From Phenylobacterium aquaticum (lineage in GTDB: Bacteria; Pseudomonadota; Alphaproteobacteria; Caulobacterales; Caulobacteraceae), in contig NZ_CANCLE010000004.1 of assembly GCF_947378715.1 (NCBI RefSeq), forward strand, positions 1-64,000: a stretch of 64,000 nucleotides of DNA. Direction: 5' to 3'. Positions 26,534-34,787 of the stretch are shown here, piece after piece. Both the position numbers and the translations under genes were made by a program. Every line of letters starts with the position of its first letter. The first letter of the stretch is position 1. The notes beneath the pieces are model-generated. The model was not told the DNA's origin, did no database searches, and worked only from the letters and a program-made list of their open reading frames with translations.

Positions 26534-28417
26534 ATGCTTCAGATTCACGATCTCACCTTCGACTCCTGGGGACGCCGGTTCTTCGACCACGCGACCGTCA
26601 GCCTTCCCGTGGGCGCCAAGGTGGGGCTCGTCGGCCGCAATGGCGTGGGAAAATCCACCCTGTTCAAGCTGATCCTCGGACAGCTTCACGCGGGAGATGG
26701 AGAGGTCGGCTATCCGCGCACGGCGCGGGTCTCCTCCGTCGACCAGGAGCATCCGGCCACGCCGGTCACCCTGCTGGACACCGTGCTGGAGGCCGACCTC
26801 GAACGGCACAGCCTGATGGAGCAGCTGGAGACCGCCGATCCGGAGCATCTGGGCGAGATCTATGCCCGCCTGGCCGATATCGGCTCTGACCGGGCGCCCA
26901 GCCGCGCGGCCGAGATCCTGTCCGGCCTGGGCTTTTCCCATGGCGACCTGAGCCGGCCCATGGCGGAGTTCTCCGGCGGCTGGCGGATGCGCGTGGCCCT
27001 GGCCGCCGCCCTGTTCGCCGAGCCGGACCTGCTGCTGCTCGATGAGCCGACCAACTATCTCGACCTGGAAGGCGCCCTGTGGCTGGAGGCGCGCCTCAAG
27101 AAGTATCCGAACACTGCGGTGATCATCAGCCACGACCGCGAAATCCTGAACAATTCCTGCGACCACATCCTGCATCTGCACGATGGCAAGCTCGACCTCT
27201 ATACGGGCGGCTACAACAGTTTCGAGAACCAGCGGGCCGAGCGCGCCCGGCTGCAGGAGGCCAACCGCGCCAAGGTCGACGCCCAGCGCGCGCACCTGCA
27301 GTCTTTCGTCGACCGCTTCCGCGCCACCGCCTCCAAGGCCACACAGGCGCAGTCGCGCCTGAAGATGCTGGCCAAGCTGCCGCCGGTCTCGACGGTCGCG
27401 GCCGAGCATGTGGCCCCCTTCACCCTGCCCTCGCCGGCCCGGCCCCTGGCCCCGCCGCTGATCCGGCTGGAGGGCGTGTCGACCGGCTATGACAACGCCA
27501 AGCCGATCCTGAAGCACATGAACCTGCGGCTCGATCTCGATGACCGTATTGGACTTCTGGGCGTCAACGGGGCCGGCAAGTAGACCTTCGCCAAGCTGAT
27601 CGCCGGGGCGCTCGAGGCCCAGAGCGGCGAACTGCATCGCGACCGCCGGATGAAGGTGGGCTGGTTCCACCAGCACCAGATCGAGGCGCTCGATCCTAAG
27701 GACACTCCCCTGGAGATCATCCGGCGCGCCATGCCCGAGGCCAGCGAGGCCGCGCGTCGTTCCCGGCTCGCCCAGTTCGGCCTGGGCGCGCACAAGGTCG
27801 AGACGACGGTCGCCAACCTGTCCGGCGGCGAGCGCGCACGCCTGCTGCTGAACCTGGTGGCCATGGAGGCCCCGCACCTGCTGATCCTCGACGAGCCGAC
27901 CAACCACCTGGACATCGACTCGCGCCGGGCCCTGCTCGACGCGCTCAACGAATATGCCGGGGCCGTGATCCTGATCACCCACGACCGATCCTTGATGGAG
28001 CTGGTCGCCGACCGCTTGTGGCTGGCCGCCGATGGGTCGATCGCGCCGTTTGATGGCGACATGGACGACTATGCGAAGCTCGTGATCGAGAAGGCCCGCC
28101 AGGCCGCCAAGGGGCCAAGCCAGGTCCGCGAGGAAGCTCCGCCGTCGCCCTCCAAACCTTCGATTCAAAAGCCTAAGGTTCCGACGGGTACGGCGCGGCG
28201 GCGGGCCGAGCAGGCCGAGGCGGCGCTGGCGCGCGCCACGGACGCGGTCGCCCAACTGGACAAGGCGCTCACCGATCCGGCGGTGTTCACCCAGAACCCT
28301 GGCAAGGCCGCCTATCTCGGCAAGCAGCGGACCGAGGCCCAGGCCAAGCTGGACGCCGCCGAGGCGGAGTGGCTGGCGGCGGTCGAGGCCTATGAGGCGG
28401 TCAAGGGCGACGCCTAA
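26534..28417 (+). pseudogene. ABC-F family ATPase interrupted by an in-frame TAG
   Basis: One continuous reading frame of 628 codons encodes an ABC-F (Uup/YheS-like) protein with two nucleotide-binding domains and no membrane domain; such proteins act on ribosomes. NBD1 has Walker A at 34-41, Ser-Gly-Gly-Trp signature and Leu-Leu-Leu-Asp-Glu-Pro. NBD2 has its signature Leu-Ser-Gly-Gly-Glu and Asp-Glu-Pro-Thr-Asn-His. Codon 350 (27581-27583) is TAG exactly where the second Walker A would have Ser, after Gly-Ala-Gly-Lys; the frame continues with Thr-Phe-Ala-Lys. One base change from TCG explains it. The C-terminus is a coiled-coil tail (about 555-627). Translation would give a 349-residue NBD1 fragment, or a restart at 27650. 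A sequencing error, a true nonsense mutation and amber suppression are all possible. Confidence 0.85.
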
Positions 28418-28569
28418 AACACGCCGGGTTGCGCCGGGCGCCTGTTCAGCGGCCCGCATGCGTCGCCTCCCCCTGCTCGCTGCCCCCTTCGCACCGAAAC
28501 GGGGCGTCTTGGCGTTGACGCTGGGCGGGTCGGGGCTTCTGGTGGCTGGACAAGATGAGGAAACGCCCC

Positions 28570-28977
28570 ATGTCCTTCCGTATCCGCGCCGCCGCCGTCC
28601 TGGCTTTGCTGATGACCGCCGCCGCGTCTGCCGCCCAGGCGGCGCCGGCCAAGCCGGTGATCGATCCGGCCTGTTTCGAGGGCGTGGGCTGGGAGGTCGA
28701 CCCCGCCTCGGAAGCCATCCAGATCAATGGCTGCCGCCCAGTCGCCCAGATCGCGGCGCCCAACGCCCAGGGCTGGATTGAATTCGACCGGCCCAACAAT
28801 GGCGGCTTCATCATGGGCAAGCTGGTCAGCGTCGCCAAGTCCGGGGCCGTGACCTTCGACGTCATCGACAATGGCGGCGGCAGCGGCAATTTCGGCTACC
28901 GGGTCACCGGCACCCCCAACGCCAAGGGCGTGCTGGCCAAGAAGGGCCTGAAGATCGCCCTGTCCGGCGGTCACTGA
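28570..28977 (+). CDS. Exported hypothetical protein
   Basis: A 135-residue protein with a signal peptide (Arg-Ile-Arg, hydrophobic run, Ala-Gln-Ala cleavage near 24). The mature part of about 110 residues is glycine- and asparagine-rich with two cysteines that could pair, and no enzyme motif. The ATG at 28570 is chosen because a GAGG ribosome-binding site lies about 10 bases upstream; an in-frame ATG at 28555 overlaps that site. Function unknown. Confidence 0.72.
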   Translation: MSFRIRAAAVLALLMTAAASAAQAAPAKPVIDPACFEGVGWEVDPASEAIQINGCRPVAQIAAPNAQGWIEFDRPNNGGFIMGKLVSVAKSGAVTFDVIDNGGGSGNFGYRVTGTPNAKGVLAKKGLKIALSGGH

Positions 28978-29056
28978 TCTCGGCGCGCCGACGGAACGGA
29001 ACCTCGGTGAAGCTTGCGGGTTATGTCGGCCTGACATTCACATCCGGAGCCACACC

Positions 29057-29362
29057 ATGCGCGCCAAGTCCTTCACCGCCGCCCTTCTGATCCTCGCCAC
29101 CGCCGCGACCGCCCTGCCGGCCGAGGCCCGCACCCACCATCGCCATGTGACCCATCGCGTCTGGGTCTGCGAGAACCCGCGTCACGCCGGCAATACCGGC
29201 ACGATCGTCGGCGCCATCGGCGGCGCCCTGGTCGGTAACGCGGTCTCAAGCGGCGGCGGCAAGACCGGCGGCACCCTGATCGGGGCCGGCGTCGGCGGCC
29301 TCGCCGGCCACCAGATCGCCAAGCAGCACGCCAAGCGCAACTGCCACTACGAATATCGTTGA
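29057..29362 (+). CDS. Glycine-zipper 2TM domain exported protein
   Basis: A 101-residue protein with a signal peptide ending Pro-Ala-Glu-Ala near 24, a histidine-rich stretch, then a glycine-zipper double-helix hairpin (about 49-85) containing Gly-Ala-Ile-Gly-Gly-Ala-Leu-Val-Gly-Asn and Gly-Ala-Gly-Val-Gly-Gly-Leu-Ala-Gly. Such proteins (SlyB/Rickettsia 17-kDa antigen type) insert in the outer membrane or periplasmic face. A GGAG ribosome-binding site sits 8 bases upstream. There is no lipobox cysteine, unlike SlyB. Confidence 0.85.
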   Translation: MRAKSFTAALLILATAATALPAEARTHHRHVTHRVWVCENPRHAGNTGTIVGAIGGALVGNAVSSGGGKTGGTLIGAGVGGLAGHQIAKQHAKRNCHYEYR

Positions 29363-29386
29363 GGCTGAAGGGGGCCGGCCCCGCGC

Positions 29387-29785
29387 CTAGGGCGCGTAGC
29401 TGGACCGGGCTTTCACGCCCCAGTGGCCGGCCTCCAACGTCACCACATAGATCGAATCAAAGCCGCCGATCACGCTGCCATCGGCGCGATAGCGGCTGAA
29501 GCGGGTGTCGAAATGCACCTTGTCGGGACCGGCATGGATCACCGCCCGGCGCTCCCAGGCCGAATGGTCCCACTCGCTCAGCGCGCCCCGGTCGAACATA
29601 TCGGGCTTGTGATAGCCCGGCTCTATGAGCGCCAAGGTCCCAGAGGCCAAGCGGATGCTGGGGAAATTGAAGGTCTTCTCCCAGGCTGGCACGTCGCGAG
29701 CGTTGAAGGCGGTCATGAAGGCGTCGAGGCAGGCCATGGCCCCGTCGATTGCGGCCTGATGGGGGGATGTCGACTGATCGGTCAT
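29387..29785 (-). CDS. NTF2/SnoaL-like hypothetical protein
   Basis: A 132-residue soluble protein. The pattern of an N-terminal helix (Met-Ala-Cys-Leu-Asp-Ala-Phe-Met-Thr-Ala-Phe-Asn-Ala-Arg-Asp), a Trp-Glu-Lys-Thr-Phe-Asn-Phe-Pro segment and a beta-rich C-terminal half with Phe-Asp-Ser-Ile-Tyr-Val-Val-Thr fits the cone-shaped NTF2-like fold. The start at 29785 is chosen because the upstream extension to 29824 is not conserved-looking. No catalytic residues can be named. It is convergent with the glycine-zipper gene. Confidence 0.72.
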   Translation of the reverse strand: MTDQSTSPHQAAIDGAMACLDAFMTAFNARDVPAWEKTFNFPSIRLASGTLALIEPGYHKPDMFDRGALSEWDHSAWERRAVIHAGPDKVHFDTRFSRYRADGSVIGGFDSIYVVTLEAGHWGVKARSSYAP

Positions 29786-29886
29786 GATGCTTTTCCCTAA
29801 ATTGGGGCGGGCCAGCGCATCCACGCCTTTCCTTCCCGCCGTTCCTCGCTATCCTTCATAAAACCGACACGAGCGGAGCGCCGCCC

Positions 29887-30051
29887 ATGAATTTGTCCAA
29901 GACGCAGCGGGCCCTGGCCCTCGCCCTGGTCATCGCCGCCGGCGGCGCCGGTCTGGCGGCCGCGCAGACCAATCCCGTCGAACCCCTGGTGTTGTCGGAT
30001 GTGCCCGGCCTGGCCGGCGTCGTCGCAGCCGTGGCGCCGCCCGCGCAATAG
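29887..30051 (+). CDS. Small exported protein (54 residues)
   Basis: A short gene encoding 54 residues: a basic N-terminus (Asn-Leu-Ser-Lys-Thr-Gln-Arg), an alanine/leucine-rich signal segment to about residue 26 (Ala-Ala-Ala-Gln), and a mature peptide of about 28 residues ending Ala-Pro-Pro-Ala-Gln. A CGGAG-like ribosome-binding site is 9 bases upstream. The mature peptide is proline- and valine-rich without cysteines. No family is recognised. Confidence 0.5.
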   Translation: MNLSKTQRALALALVIAAGGAGLAAAQTNPVEPLVLSDVPGLAGVVAAVAPPAQ

Positions 30052-30264
30052 GGGGCGCGATCTCGCAAGTTTCCCCCAGAACCGTCACCCGCGGGAGCGT
30101 CCCGAGGATGAAGGGGGCAATTGGCTAGGTCGGCGGTGATTTTTGATCACCAACTTCACAAACATCGCGAACAGGTCCGCGCTGATCAAGCGATCCAAGC
30201 GTACGGCACATTACACCAGCGCGTCTGGTGCCTAAGGTTGCGTACCCCATAGAAGGATCGACTG

Positions 30265-30675
30265 ATGCGTACAGTTGTAGTCGCTGCGGCAATCCTTTGG
30301 CTCGCAACTCGAAGCGCGAATGCTGCCGATGCGCCTCAAACCCTGCTCTATGTGGTCAACGCCACCGGACTTCCATTCCAGATGGCGATGGACGCCGGAA
30401 CGCCTTCGCCCTCCATGGCGCATCTCGTTGGCGCCATGCGTCCAATCAAGGCCGGGCCTCACGTCCTCACCGGCAATGTTCAGGGCGAGCCTTCCGCATC
30501 GACCACGCTAGACCTCAAAGAGGAAGATCTGGCTGAGATGAGCACGGGCAGCATGGCCTTCTGGTGCGTCGTGGTCGGACGCCGGCCTTCCGCGGAGCTG
30601 GTGTTCATCCGCGCGACGCCTCCGCAATGCGGCGACTTGATCCTAAAGGCGGTGGACGGACTGCCGAAGCGGTAG
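30265..30675 (+). CDS. Exported hypothetical protein, less GC-rich than neighbours
   Basis: A 136-residue protein with a signal peptide (Arg-Thr-Val-Val-Val-Ala core, Ser-Ala-Asn-Ala cleavage near 20). The mature part contains two cysteines at about 107 and 122 that could form a disulfide, and a beta-rich pattern. An AAGGA ribosome-binding site lies 6 bases upstream. Codon choice and upstream sequence are less GC-biased than surrounding genes, suggesting recent acquisition. The upstream gap (30052-30264) holds two small inverted repeats, 30135-30151 and 30214-30230. No known family. Confidence 0.68.
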   Translation: MRTVVVAAAILWLATRSANAADAPQTLLYVVNATGLPFQMAMDAGTPSPSMAHLVGAMRPIKAGPHVLTGNVQGEPSASTTLDLKEEDLAEMSTGSMAFWCVVVGRRPSAELVFIRATPPQCGDLILKAVDGLPKR

Positions 30676-30786
30676 GGAGGCAGAGACCACCAGTGATCTC
30701 ATAGCGCCCAGACGCTCGTGACTTCGCTCCGAAATTACCTTTCGTCATTGATGCACTAGGCGTCTCTCGGGCGCGGGGGGGCCGAC

Positions 30787-30918
30787 CTAACCGACCCGGC
30801 TGGTGTGTTTGGTCAGGGTGCCGGACATCGGATTCCATTTGAGGATGGCGAAGTCCTCGACCGAGCACTGGGCCTGTTCGCGATCGGCGATAGCCATTAG
30901 ACGGCTCGTGCGCTTCAT
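30787..30918 (-). CDS. Possible small protein (43 residues) downstream of alkB
   Basis: A 43-residue open frame starting Met-Lys-Arg-Thr-Ser-Arg-Leu-Met-Ala-Ile and ending Lys-His-Thr-Ser-Arg-Val-Gly, 29 bases after the alkB stop on the same strand. The composition is protein-like (Asp-Phe-Ala-Ile-Leu-Lys-Trp-Asn-Pro) but the ribosome-binding site is weak. It could be a real small gene of the alkB transcript or the remnant of a longer gene. Low certainty. Confidence 0.3.
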   Translation of the reverse strand: MKRTSRLMAIADREQAQCSVEDFAILKWNPMSGTLTKHTSRVG

Positions 30919-30941
30919 CTCTATGCGTCGGCGGGTCCGAT

Positions 30942-30957
30942 CGATCACAGCGCCCGC
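30942..30957. repeat. 16-bp direct repeat, copy 1 (3' side of alkB)
   Basis: Sequence CGATCACAGCGCCCGC, which spans the alkB stop codon, recurs identically at 31681-31696 upstream of alkB. The two copies bracket the gene. Confidence 0.6.
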
Positions 30958-31601
30958 CGAAACGTCAGGTTATACCGCACCGCTCCGGTCAGCGGATGCT
31001 CCCCCTCCCCCAGCGCATGCACGCCATGGAAGACCAGGCGATCGGCGCCGCCCCAGACCACGACGTCTCCGTGCAGCAGGGGGAGGCGGCGGGGCCGGTC
31101 GGCTCGGGCCTGGCCGCCCCAGAGGAAGATGGCGGGGAGGCCCAGGGAGACCGAGACGATCGGCTGGGTGAAGTCGATTTCGTCCTTGTCCTGGTGCAGG
31201 GCCATGCGGGCGCCGGGGATGTAGCGGTTGATCAGGCAGGCGTCGGGTTGGAAGTCGGGGAAGCCGGCCCCGACGGCCGCCTCCCGGGCCAGGGTCTGGA
31301 ACAGGTCGGGCATGGCGGGCCAGGTGCGGCCGGTCAGGGGATCCGTGGGGTCGTAGCGATAGCCCCGACGGTCGGTCGTCCAGCCCCGCGCGCCGCAATT
31401 GGTCATGGCCACCGACATCTGTTTGCCGCTGGGCGTGGCCATGTGACGGAAGGGCGCCCTGGCGTCGATCTCGGCGATGGCGGCGATGAGGTCGGGGGCA
31501 TGGTGGGCGGCGCGGCCCCGCAGGACCACGGCCTGGGCGCCCAGGGTCTCACGGGCCCCTGGGGTCTGTGGCGCGTCCAGGGGAAAGAGCTCGGAGGGCA
31601 T
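30948..31601 (-). CDS. alkB: DNA oxidative demethylase AlkB
   Basis: AlkB is an Fe(II)/2-oxoglutarate dioxygenase that removes methyl groups from 1-methyladenine and 3-methylcytosine. From the ATG at 31601 the protein is 217 residues, matching the usual size. The metal triad is His136, Asp138 and His192; the 2-oxoglutarate arginines are Arg209 and Arg215 in Arg-Tyr-Asn-Leu-Thr-Phe-Arg. The substrate loop Trp-Thr-Thr-Asp-Arg-Arg-Gly-Tyr-Arg-Tyr is present (74-83). A GTG at 31670 would add 23 residues of weak character. It is not next to ada. Confidence 0.93.
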
Positions 31602-31915
31602 GGCGCCATCATGGCCCGGCGCCAAGGCCGGCGCACCCCGATCTTTGCGGGGGATCAGGGATTCGAGCACGCCATCCCACCGATCACAGCGCCCGCTGAA
31701 CGGGTCCGCCGCAGCCCGTGCAACTTAACCTGGGCGCGTAAATGACGCAGGGCCAACTTCCGGCGGTGGACCTATAGTCAATCGTCAGACTGATTCTCTG
31801 GGCCGTGAGCGCCCTGCAAGGCGCGCCGCTCCGGACCACTCGGGAGGTGATCGCGTGGCGTACCCCCCTCATTGCATGGCTCGACCCGAGCGGCGCGCCC
31901 GGCTGACCCTTGCCC
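31602..31915. other. Intergenic region between alkB and the PAS-receiver gene
   Basis: About 314 bases without a convincing gene. It must hold the divergent promoters of alkB and the gene at 31916. Two GANTC methylation sites are visible at 31650-31654 and 31792-31796, plus the second copy of the alkB-flanking repeat. Reverse-strand open frames here are shadow-like and lack ribosome-binding sites. Confidence 0.5.
31681..31696. repeat. 16-bp direct repeat, copy 2 (5' side of alkB)
   Basis: Identical to 30942-30957, in the same orientation, 739 bases away. Together the copies flank alkB. Confidence 0.6.
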
Positions 31916-33040
31916 ATGGATGACGCTCCACAACCCTGGCGGCGGCTGGACACTCCAGGCTTCGAGCGGTTGGTGCGTTCGGTCGCCGATCACGCCATCT
32001 GCATGCTGGACGAAGCCGGGGTGGTGATCAGCTGGAACGCTGGCGCCGAGCGGATCAAGCAATATGCCGAGGCCGAGATCCTGGGCGAGCACTTCGGCCG
32101 GTTCTATACGCCCGAGGATCGCAAGACCGGCCTGCCGGCCGAGGCGCTGCGGATCGCGCGCCGGGAGGGCCATTATGAGGCCGAGGGCTGGCGGGTGCGC
32201 AAGGACGGTTCGCGGTTCTGGGCCAGTATGACCCTCGACGTGGTGCTGGACGGGGCCGGGCAAAGGATCGGCTTCGTCAAACTGACCCGCGACATCGGCG
32301 CTCGACGCGAGGCGGAGACCCGGCAAAGGGCCACCCGCGAGCAGCAGTTCCTGGCCCAGCAGGCCCATGCGCTGCGCGAGCGGACCGCCATGCTGGCCCA
32401 TGACTACAACAACCTGTTCACGGCGATCCTGGCGGGCGCGGAGCTAGGGCTGCGCAGCCTGGAGGCGCCGGAGCGGCTGACCCTGCTGTTCGACCAGATC
32501 ATCGCGGTCGCCCAGCGGGCGGAAGATCTGAACGCAGCGCTCAAGGCCCTGGGGCGCGATCCGCTCCAGGCCGGGCGCGAGGGCGCGGAGGCCAATGTCG
32601 CGCCGCCGACGCCGGCTTCGGCCGAGGCGGCGTCTCAGGGCGGTGAGAGGCCTCAGCCGATGGTCCGGCCGCGCGCGGGGCCGCATGTGCTGGTCGTCGA
32701 TGATGATCCCGTGGTGGCGGGCCTGGCCCACGAACTGCTCGGGGCCCTGGGCTGCGACGCCGAGGTGGCGCACAGCGCCCAGCAGGCCTTGGATCGCCTG
32801 GCCCAGACCGAGGATTTCGACCTGCTGTTCTGTGACATCATGATGCCGGGCGGCCTGAGCGGCGTGGCCTTGGGTAAGCGGGTGCGCGAGCGCTATCCCA
32901 ACATGTCGATCCTGCTGACCACGGGCTATAGCGACCGGCTGCAATATCTCTCCGACTTCCCGATGTTGAGGAAGCCCTATGACCTGGCGGCCCTGGAGGC
33001 GGCGGTGGCCGCCCTCACCCAGGCCAACCGCCAGCACTAG
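31916..33040 (+). CDS. PAS-DHp-receiver signalling protein lacking an ATPase domain
   Basis: A 374-residue soluble protein. Residues 15-135 form a PAS domain (Ile-Ser-Trp-Asn-Ala-Gly-Ala-Glu-Arg-Ile-Lys, then Phe-Tyr-Thr-Pro-Glu-Asp-Arg). Residues 150-210 are a histidine-kinase dimerisation region with candidate phospho-acceptor His162 in Leu-Ala-His-Asp-Tyr-Asn-Asn-Leu. A Pro/Ala-rich linker (about 220-253) leads straight into a receiver domain (256-372) with Asp262-264 acidic pocket, phospho-acceptor Asp307 and Lys353. The catalytic HATPase domain expected between DHp and receiver is missing: no N, G1 or G2 boxes. ATG 31916 is preferred to a TTG at 31910. It may serve as a phosphotransfer or sensory scaffold. 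Confidence 0.85.
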   Translation: MDDAPQPWRRLDTPGFERLVRSVADHAICMLDEAGVVISWNAGAERIKQYAEAEILGEHFGRFYTPEDRKTGLPAEALRIARREGHYEAEGWRVRKDGSRFWASMTLDVVLDGAGQRIGFVKLTRDIGARREAETRQRATREQQFLAQQAHALRERTAMLAHDYNNLFTAILAGAELGLRSLEAPERLTLLFDQIIAVAQRAEDLNAALKALGRDPLQAGREGAEANVAPPTPASAEAASQGGERPQPMVRPRAGPHVLVVDDDPVVAGLAHELLGALGCDAEVAHSAQQALDRLAQTEDFDLLFCDIMMPGGLSGVALGKRVRERYPNMSILLTTGYSDRLQYLSDFPMLRKPYDLAALEAAVAALTQANRQH

Positions 33041-33906
33041 ATCAGCTTCAGGTCCACGAGCCAGGCGTCCAGCAATTCCGCCCAGCGGTCGACGGGGCGG
33101 TTCTGGGCGACCATGCCAAAGCCGTGGCGGCCCTTCTGGAAGACGTGGAACTCGGCCGGGCGATCGGCGTCGGACCAGTCGGCATAGAGACCCTCCACCA
33201 CCCGGAACAGCATGCGGTCGTCCTGCGCGATGCAGGCGAACAGCGGCGGGGCGTCGGCGGGCACGGTGGCGCCTTGGGTCTCGCCGCCATAGATGGCCAC
33301 CAGGAAGGCCGGGGGTGGTCCGTCGGGGTTGAGGGTCACGTCGACAGCCAGGAAGGCGCCCGCCGAGAAGCCGGCCAGTCCGACCCGGGCAGGGTCGATC
33401 CCGAACGCGTCCGCCTGGTCCCGGACCAGGGCCAGGGCGCGGCGACCGTCGGTGGCGGCGGCGGCGCGGGCGGCGAGGTAGCGGTCGTCCGAGAGCAGGT
33501 CGGACATGGCGCGGGGCGCCGTCTTGCCGGTGATCTTGGCGAGTTCGGCCTCACGCGACTGGCTGAGCTTGTTGCGGTCGTCGAAGGCCTCAGGGTCCTG
33601 GGGCGTGCCCATGACCCGGTATTTGAGCAGGAAGGCGGTCACGCCCCGGGCCGCGAACCAGCGGGCCATGTCCAGGCCCTCATGCTCCCAGGCCAACACC
33701 CGCCAGCCGCCGCCGGGGGCGATGATGACGGCGGCTCCGTTGGCGCGGGCCGGATCGGCGGCGAACACCGTCAGGGTGGCGCGGCTGACATTGCGCAGCC
33801 ACTCTGTGACCGGGCCGGGGCCAGAGGGCTGGCGGAAGCTGATCTCAACACCAACATCGGCGAGCGGATCGGGTGGGCCATCGGGCCAGAGGTCGAGGGT
33901 CTGCAT
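33037..33906 (-). CDS. Alpha/beta hydrolase (esterase/lipase family, BD-FAE-like)
   Basis: A 289-residue alpha/beta hydrolase without signal peptide. It has the oxyanion Pro-Gly-Gly-Gly-Trp block (about 71-75), the nucleophile elbow Gly-Phe-Ser-Ala-Gly-Ala-Phe near 180, a later Asp in Cys-Ile-Ala-Gln-Asp-Asp and His in Gly-Arg-His-Gly-Phe-Gly-Met. This pattern fits xylan-type esterases and related carboxylesterases. The ATG at 33906 has a GGAGGA ribosome-binding site. Its stop shares the four-base CTAG with the stop of the convergent PAS-receiver gene. Confidence 0.88.
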   Translation of the reverse strand: MQTLDLWPDGPPDPLADVGVEISFRQPSGPGPVTEWLRNVSRATLTVFAADPARANGAAVIIAPGGGWRVLAWEHEGLDMARWFAARGVTAFLLKYRVMGTPQDPEAFDDRNKLSQSREAELAKITGKTAPRAMSDLLSDDRYLAARAAAATDGRRALALVRDQADAFGIDPARVGLAGFSAGAFLAVDVTLNPDGPPPAFLVAIYGGETQGATVPADAPPLFACIAQDDRMLFRVVEGLYADWSDADRPAEFHVFQKGRHGFGMVAQNRPVDRWAELLDAWLVDLKLI

Positions 33907-33975
33907 CGGCGGTTCCTCCTGAGGGCGGCGAGGTTGCTTGATCCGCCCCGTCCGCCGGTCGTCCTCGTCCAATTT

Positions 33976-34311
33976 CTAGCCGCAGCGGACCTCTTTGATG
34001 AGGCCGGTCTCGGCGTCATAGAAGAAATTCAGGCGCCTTGGATTGAAGTCCATGGTCACCGGGCAGGTGGTGCAGGCGACGCGTTGCAGGGATGGCAGGA
34101 CCGGGACCGGGATCTCGGTGCGCGGGCGGCCGACCAGCTTCTGGGCGTCGATGGCGCCGCACATGTCCACCGGCTTGGGCGGCGGCGCCGGCGCGGGTTG
34201 CAGGGCCGGCTGAGGCGGCGGCGCAGGCGGCGGGCTGTCGCTGGCGCAGGCCGCCAGGATCAGGGTCAGGCCGGCCAGGAGCGCGCGGCGAAGGGGTGCG
34301 GATAAGATCAT
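33976..34311 (-). CDS. Lipoprotein of the I78 peptidase-inhibitor family
   Basis: A 111-residue lipoprotein: signal peptide with lipobox Leu-Ala-Ala-Cys, then a Pro/Ala-rich tether (about 22-50), then a small domain starting Met-Cys-Gly-Ala-Ile-Asp-Ala-Gln-Lys-Leu-Val-Gly-Arg and ending Met-Asp-Phe-Asn-Pro-Arg-Arg-Leu-Asn with a Cys-Gly C-terminus. This is the I78 (serine protease inhibitor, potato-inhibitor-like) pattern. It would sit in the periplasm or outer membrane. Its ATG overlaps the holC stop by four bases, so it belongs to the pepA operon. Confidence 0.82.
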   Translation of the reverse strand: MILSAPLRRALLAGLTLILAACASDSPPPAPPPQPALQPAPAPPPKPVDMCGAIDAQKLVGRPRTEIPVPVLPSLQRVACTTCPVTMDFNPRRLNFFYDAETGLIKEVRCG

Positions 34312-34787
34312 GCCTGTTTTTCCCAGCCCCTGCCCTGCTGCTTCCAATAGCTGACCGGCAGGCCGGTCTTGCGGAAGACGCTCCACTGCCGGCGGGCGGT
34401 GGAGAGCGCCGCCTCGTCGCCGCCGTCGAACAGCACCACGCAGCGGGTATAGGCGCTCACGTCGCCAGGCTCGGCGCCATCGACCAGGAACAGGGCGTCG
34501 GCGGCGTTGGGATTGTCATCGTTCGCGGTGATCAGGATCGGCTGGCGGGCCGCGCCCGGCTCATCGGCCGGGGCATGGGGCAGGAAGCTGTCGTCGCGAT
34601 AGGCCCAGAGCCAGCCGTCGAGGTGCTCGATGCGGTCGCGGCCCGTGGCGCGAACAACAGCGCGCCACCCTCGGGCCAGGGTCTTTTCCAGGAGCTCCGG
34701 CAGGGCCTGGTCGAGGCTGGTGCGTTCCAGGTGGTAGAACCAGACCTCGCAGGGCGCGCGCGCGCCATCCTGGGCGGCGACGCTCAT
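34308..34787 (-). CDS. holC: DNA polymerase III chi subunit HolC
   Basis: A 159-residue homologue of chi, which links the clamp loader to single-strand-binding protein. Typical features are Glu-Val-Trp-Phe-Tyr-His-Leu near residue 14, an internal Arg-Gly-Trp-Arg-Ala-Val-Val-Arg strand, and the Phe-Leu-Val-Asp-Gly-Ala segment before a C-terminal Tyr-Trp-Lys-Gln. It follows an alpha/beta hydrolase with a four-base overlap, and pepA lies upstream of that; pepA-holC linkage is widespread. Confidence 0.9.
   Translation of the reverse strand: MSVAAQDGARAPCEVWFYHLERTSLDQALPELLEKTLARGWRAVVRATGRDRIEHLDGWLWAYRDDSFLPHAPADEPGAARQPILITANDDNPNAADALFLVDGAEPGDVSAYTRCVVLFDGGDEAALSTARRQWSVFRKTGLPVSYWKQQGRGWEKQA

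Noticed and set aside
26474..28459. 661-residue open frame on the minus strand opposite the ABC-F gene
   Set aside because: It is antisense to a clearly homologous protein and has Arg/Gly/Gln-rich composition typical of shadow frames in GC-rich DNA.
31684..31953. 89-residue minus-strand frame upstream of alkB
   Set aside because: No ribosome-binding site, and it overlaps the start of the PAS-receiver gene. Its ending shares the last residues with AlkB only because of the 16-bp repeat.
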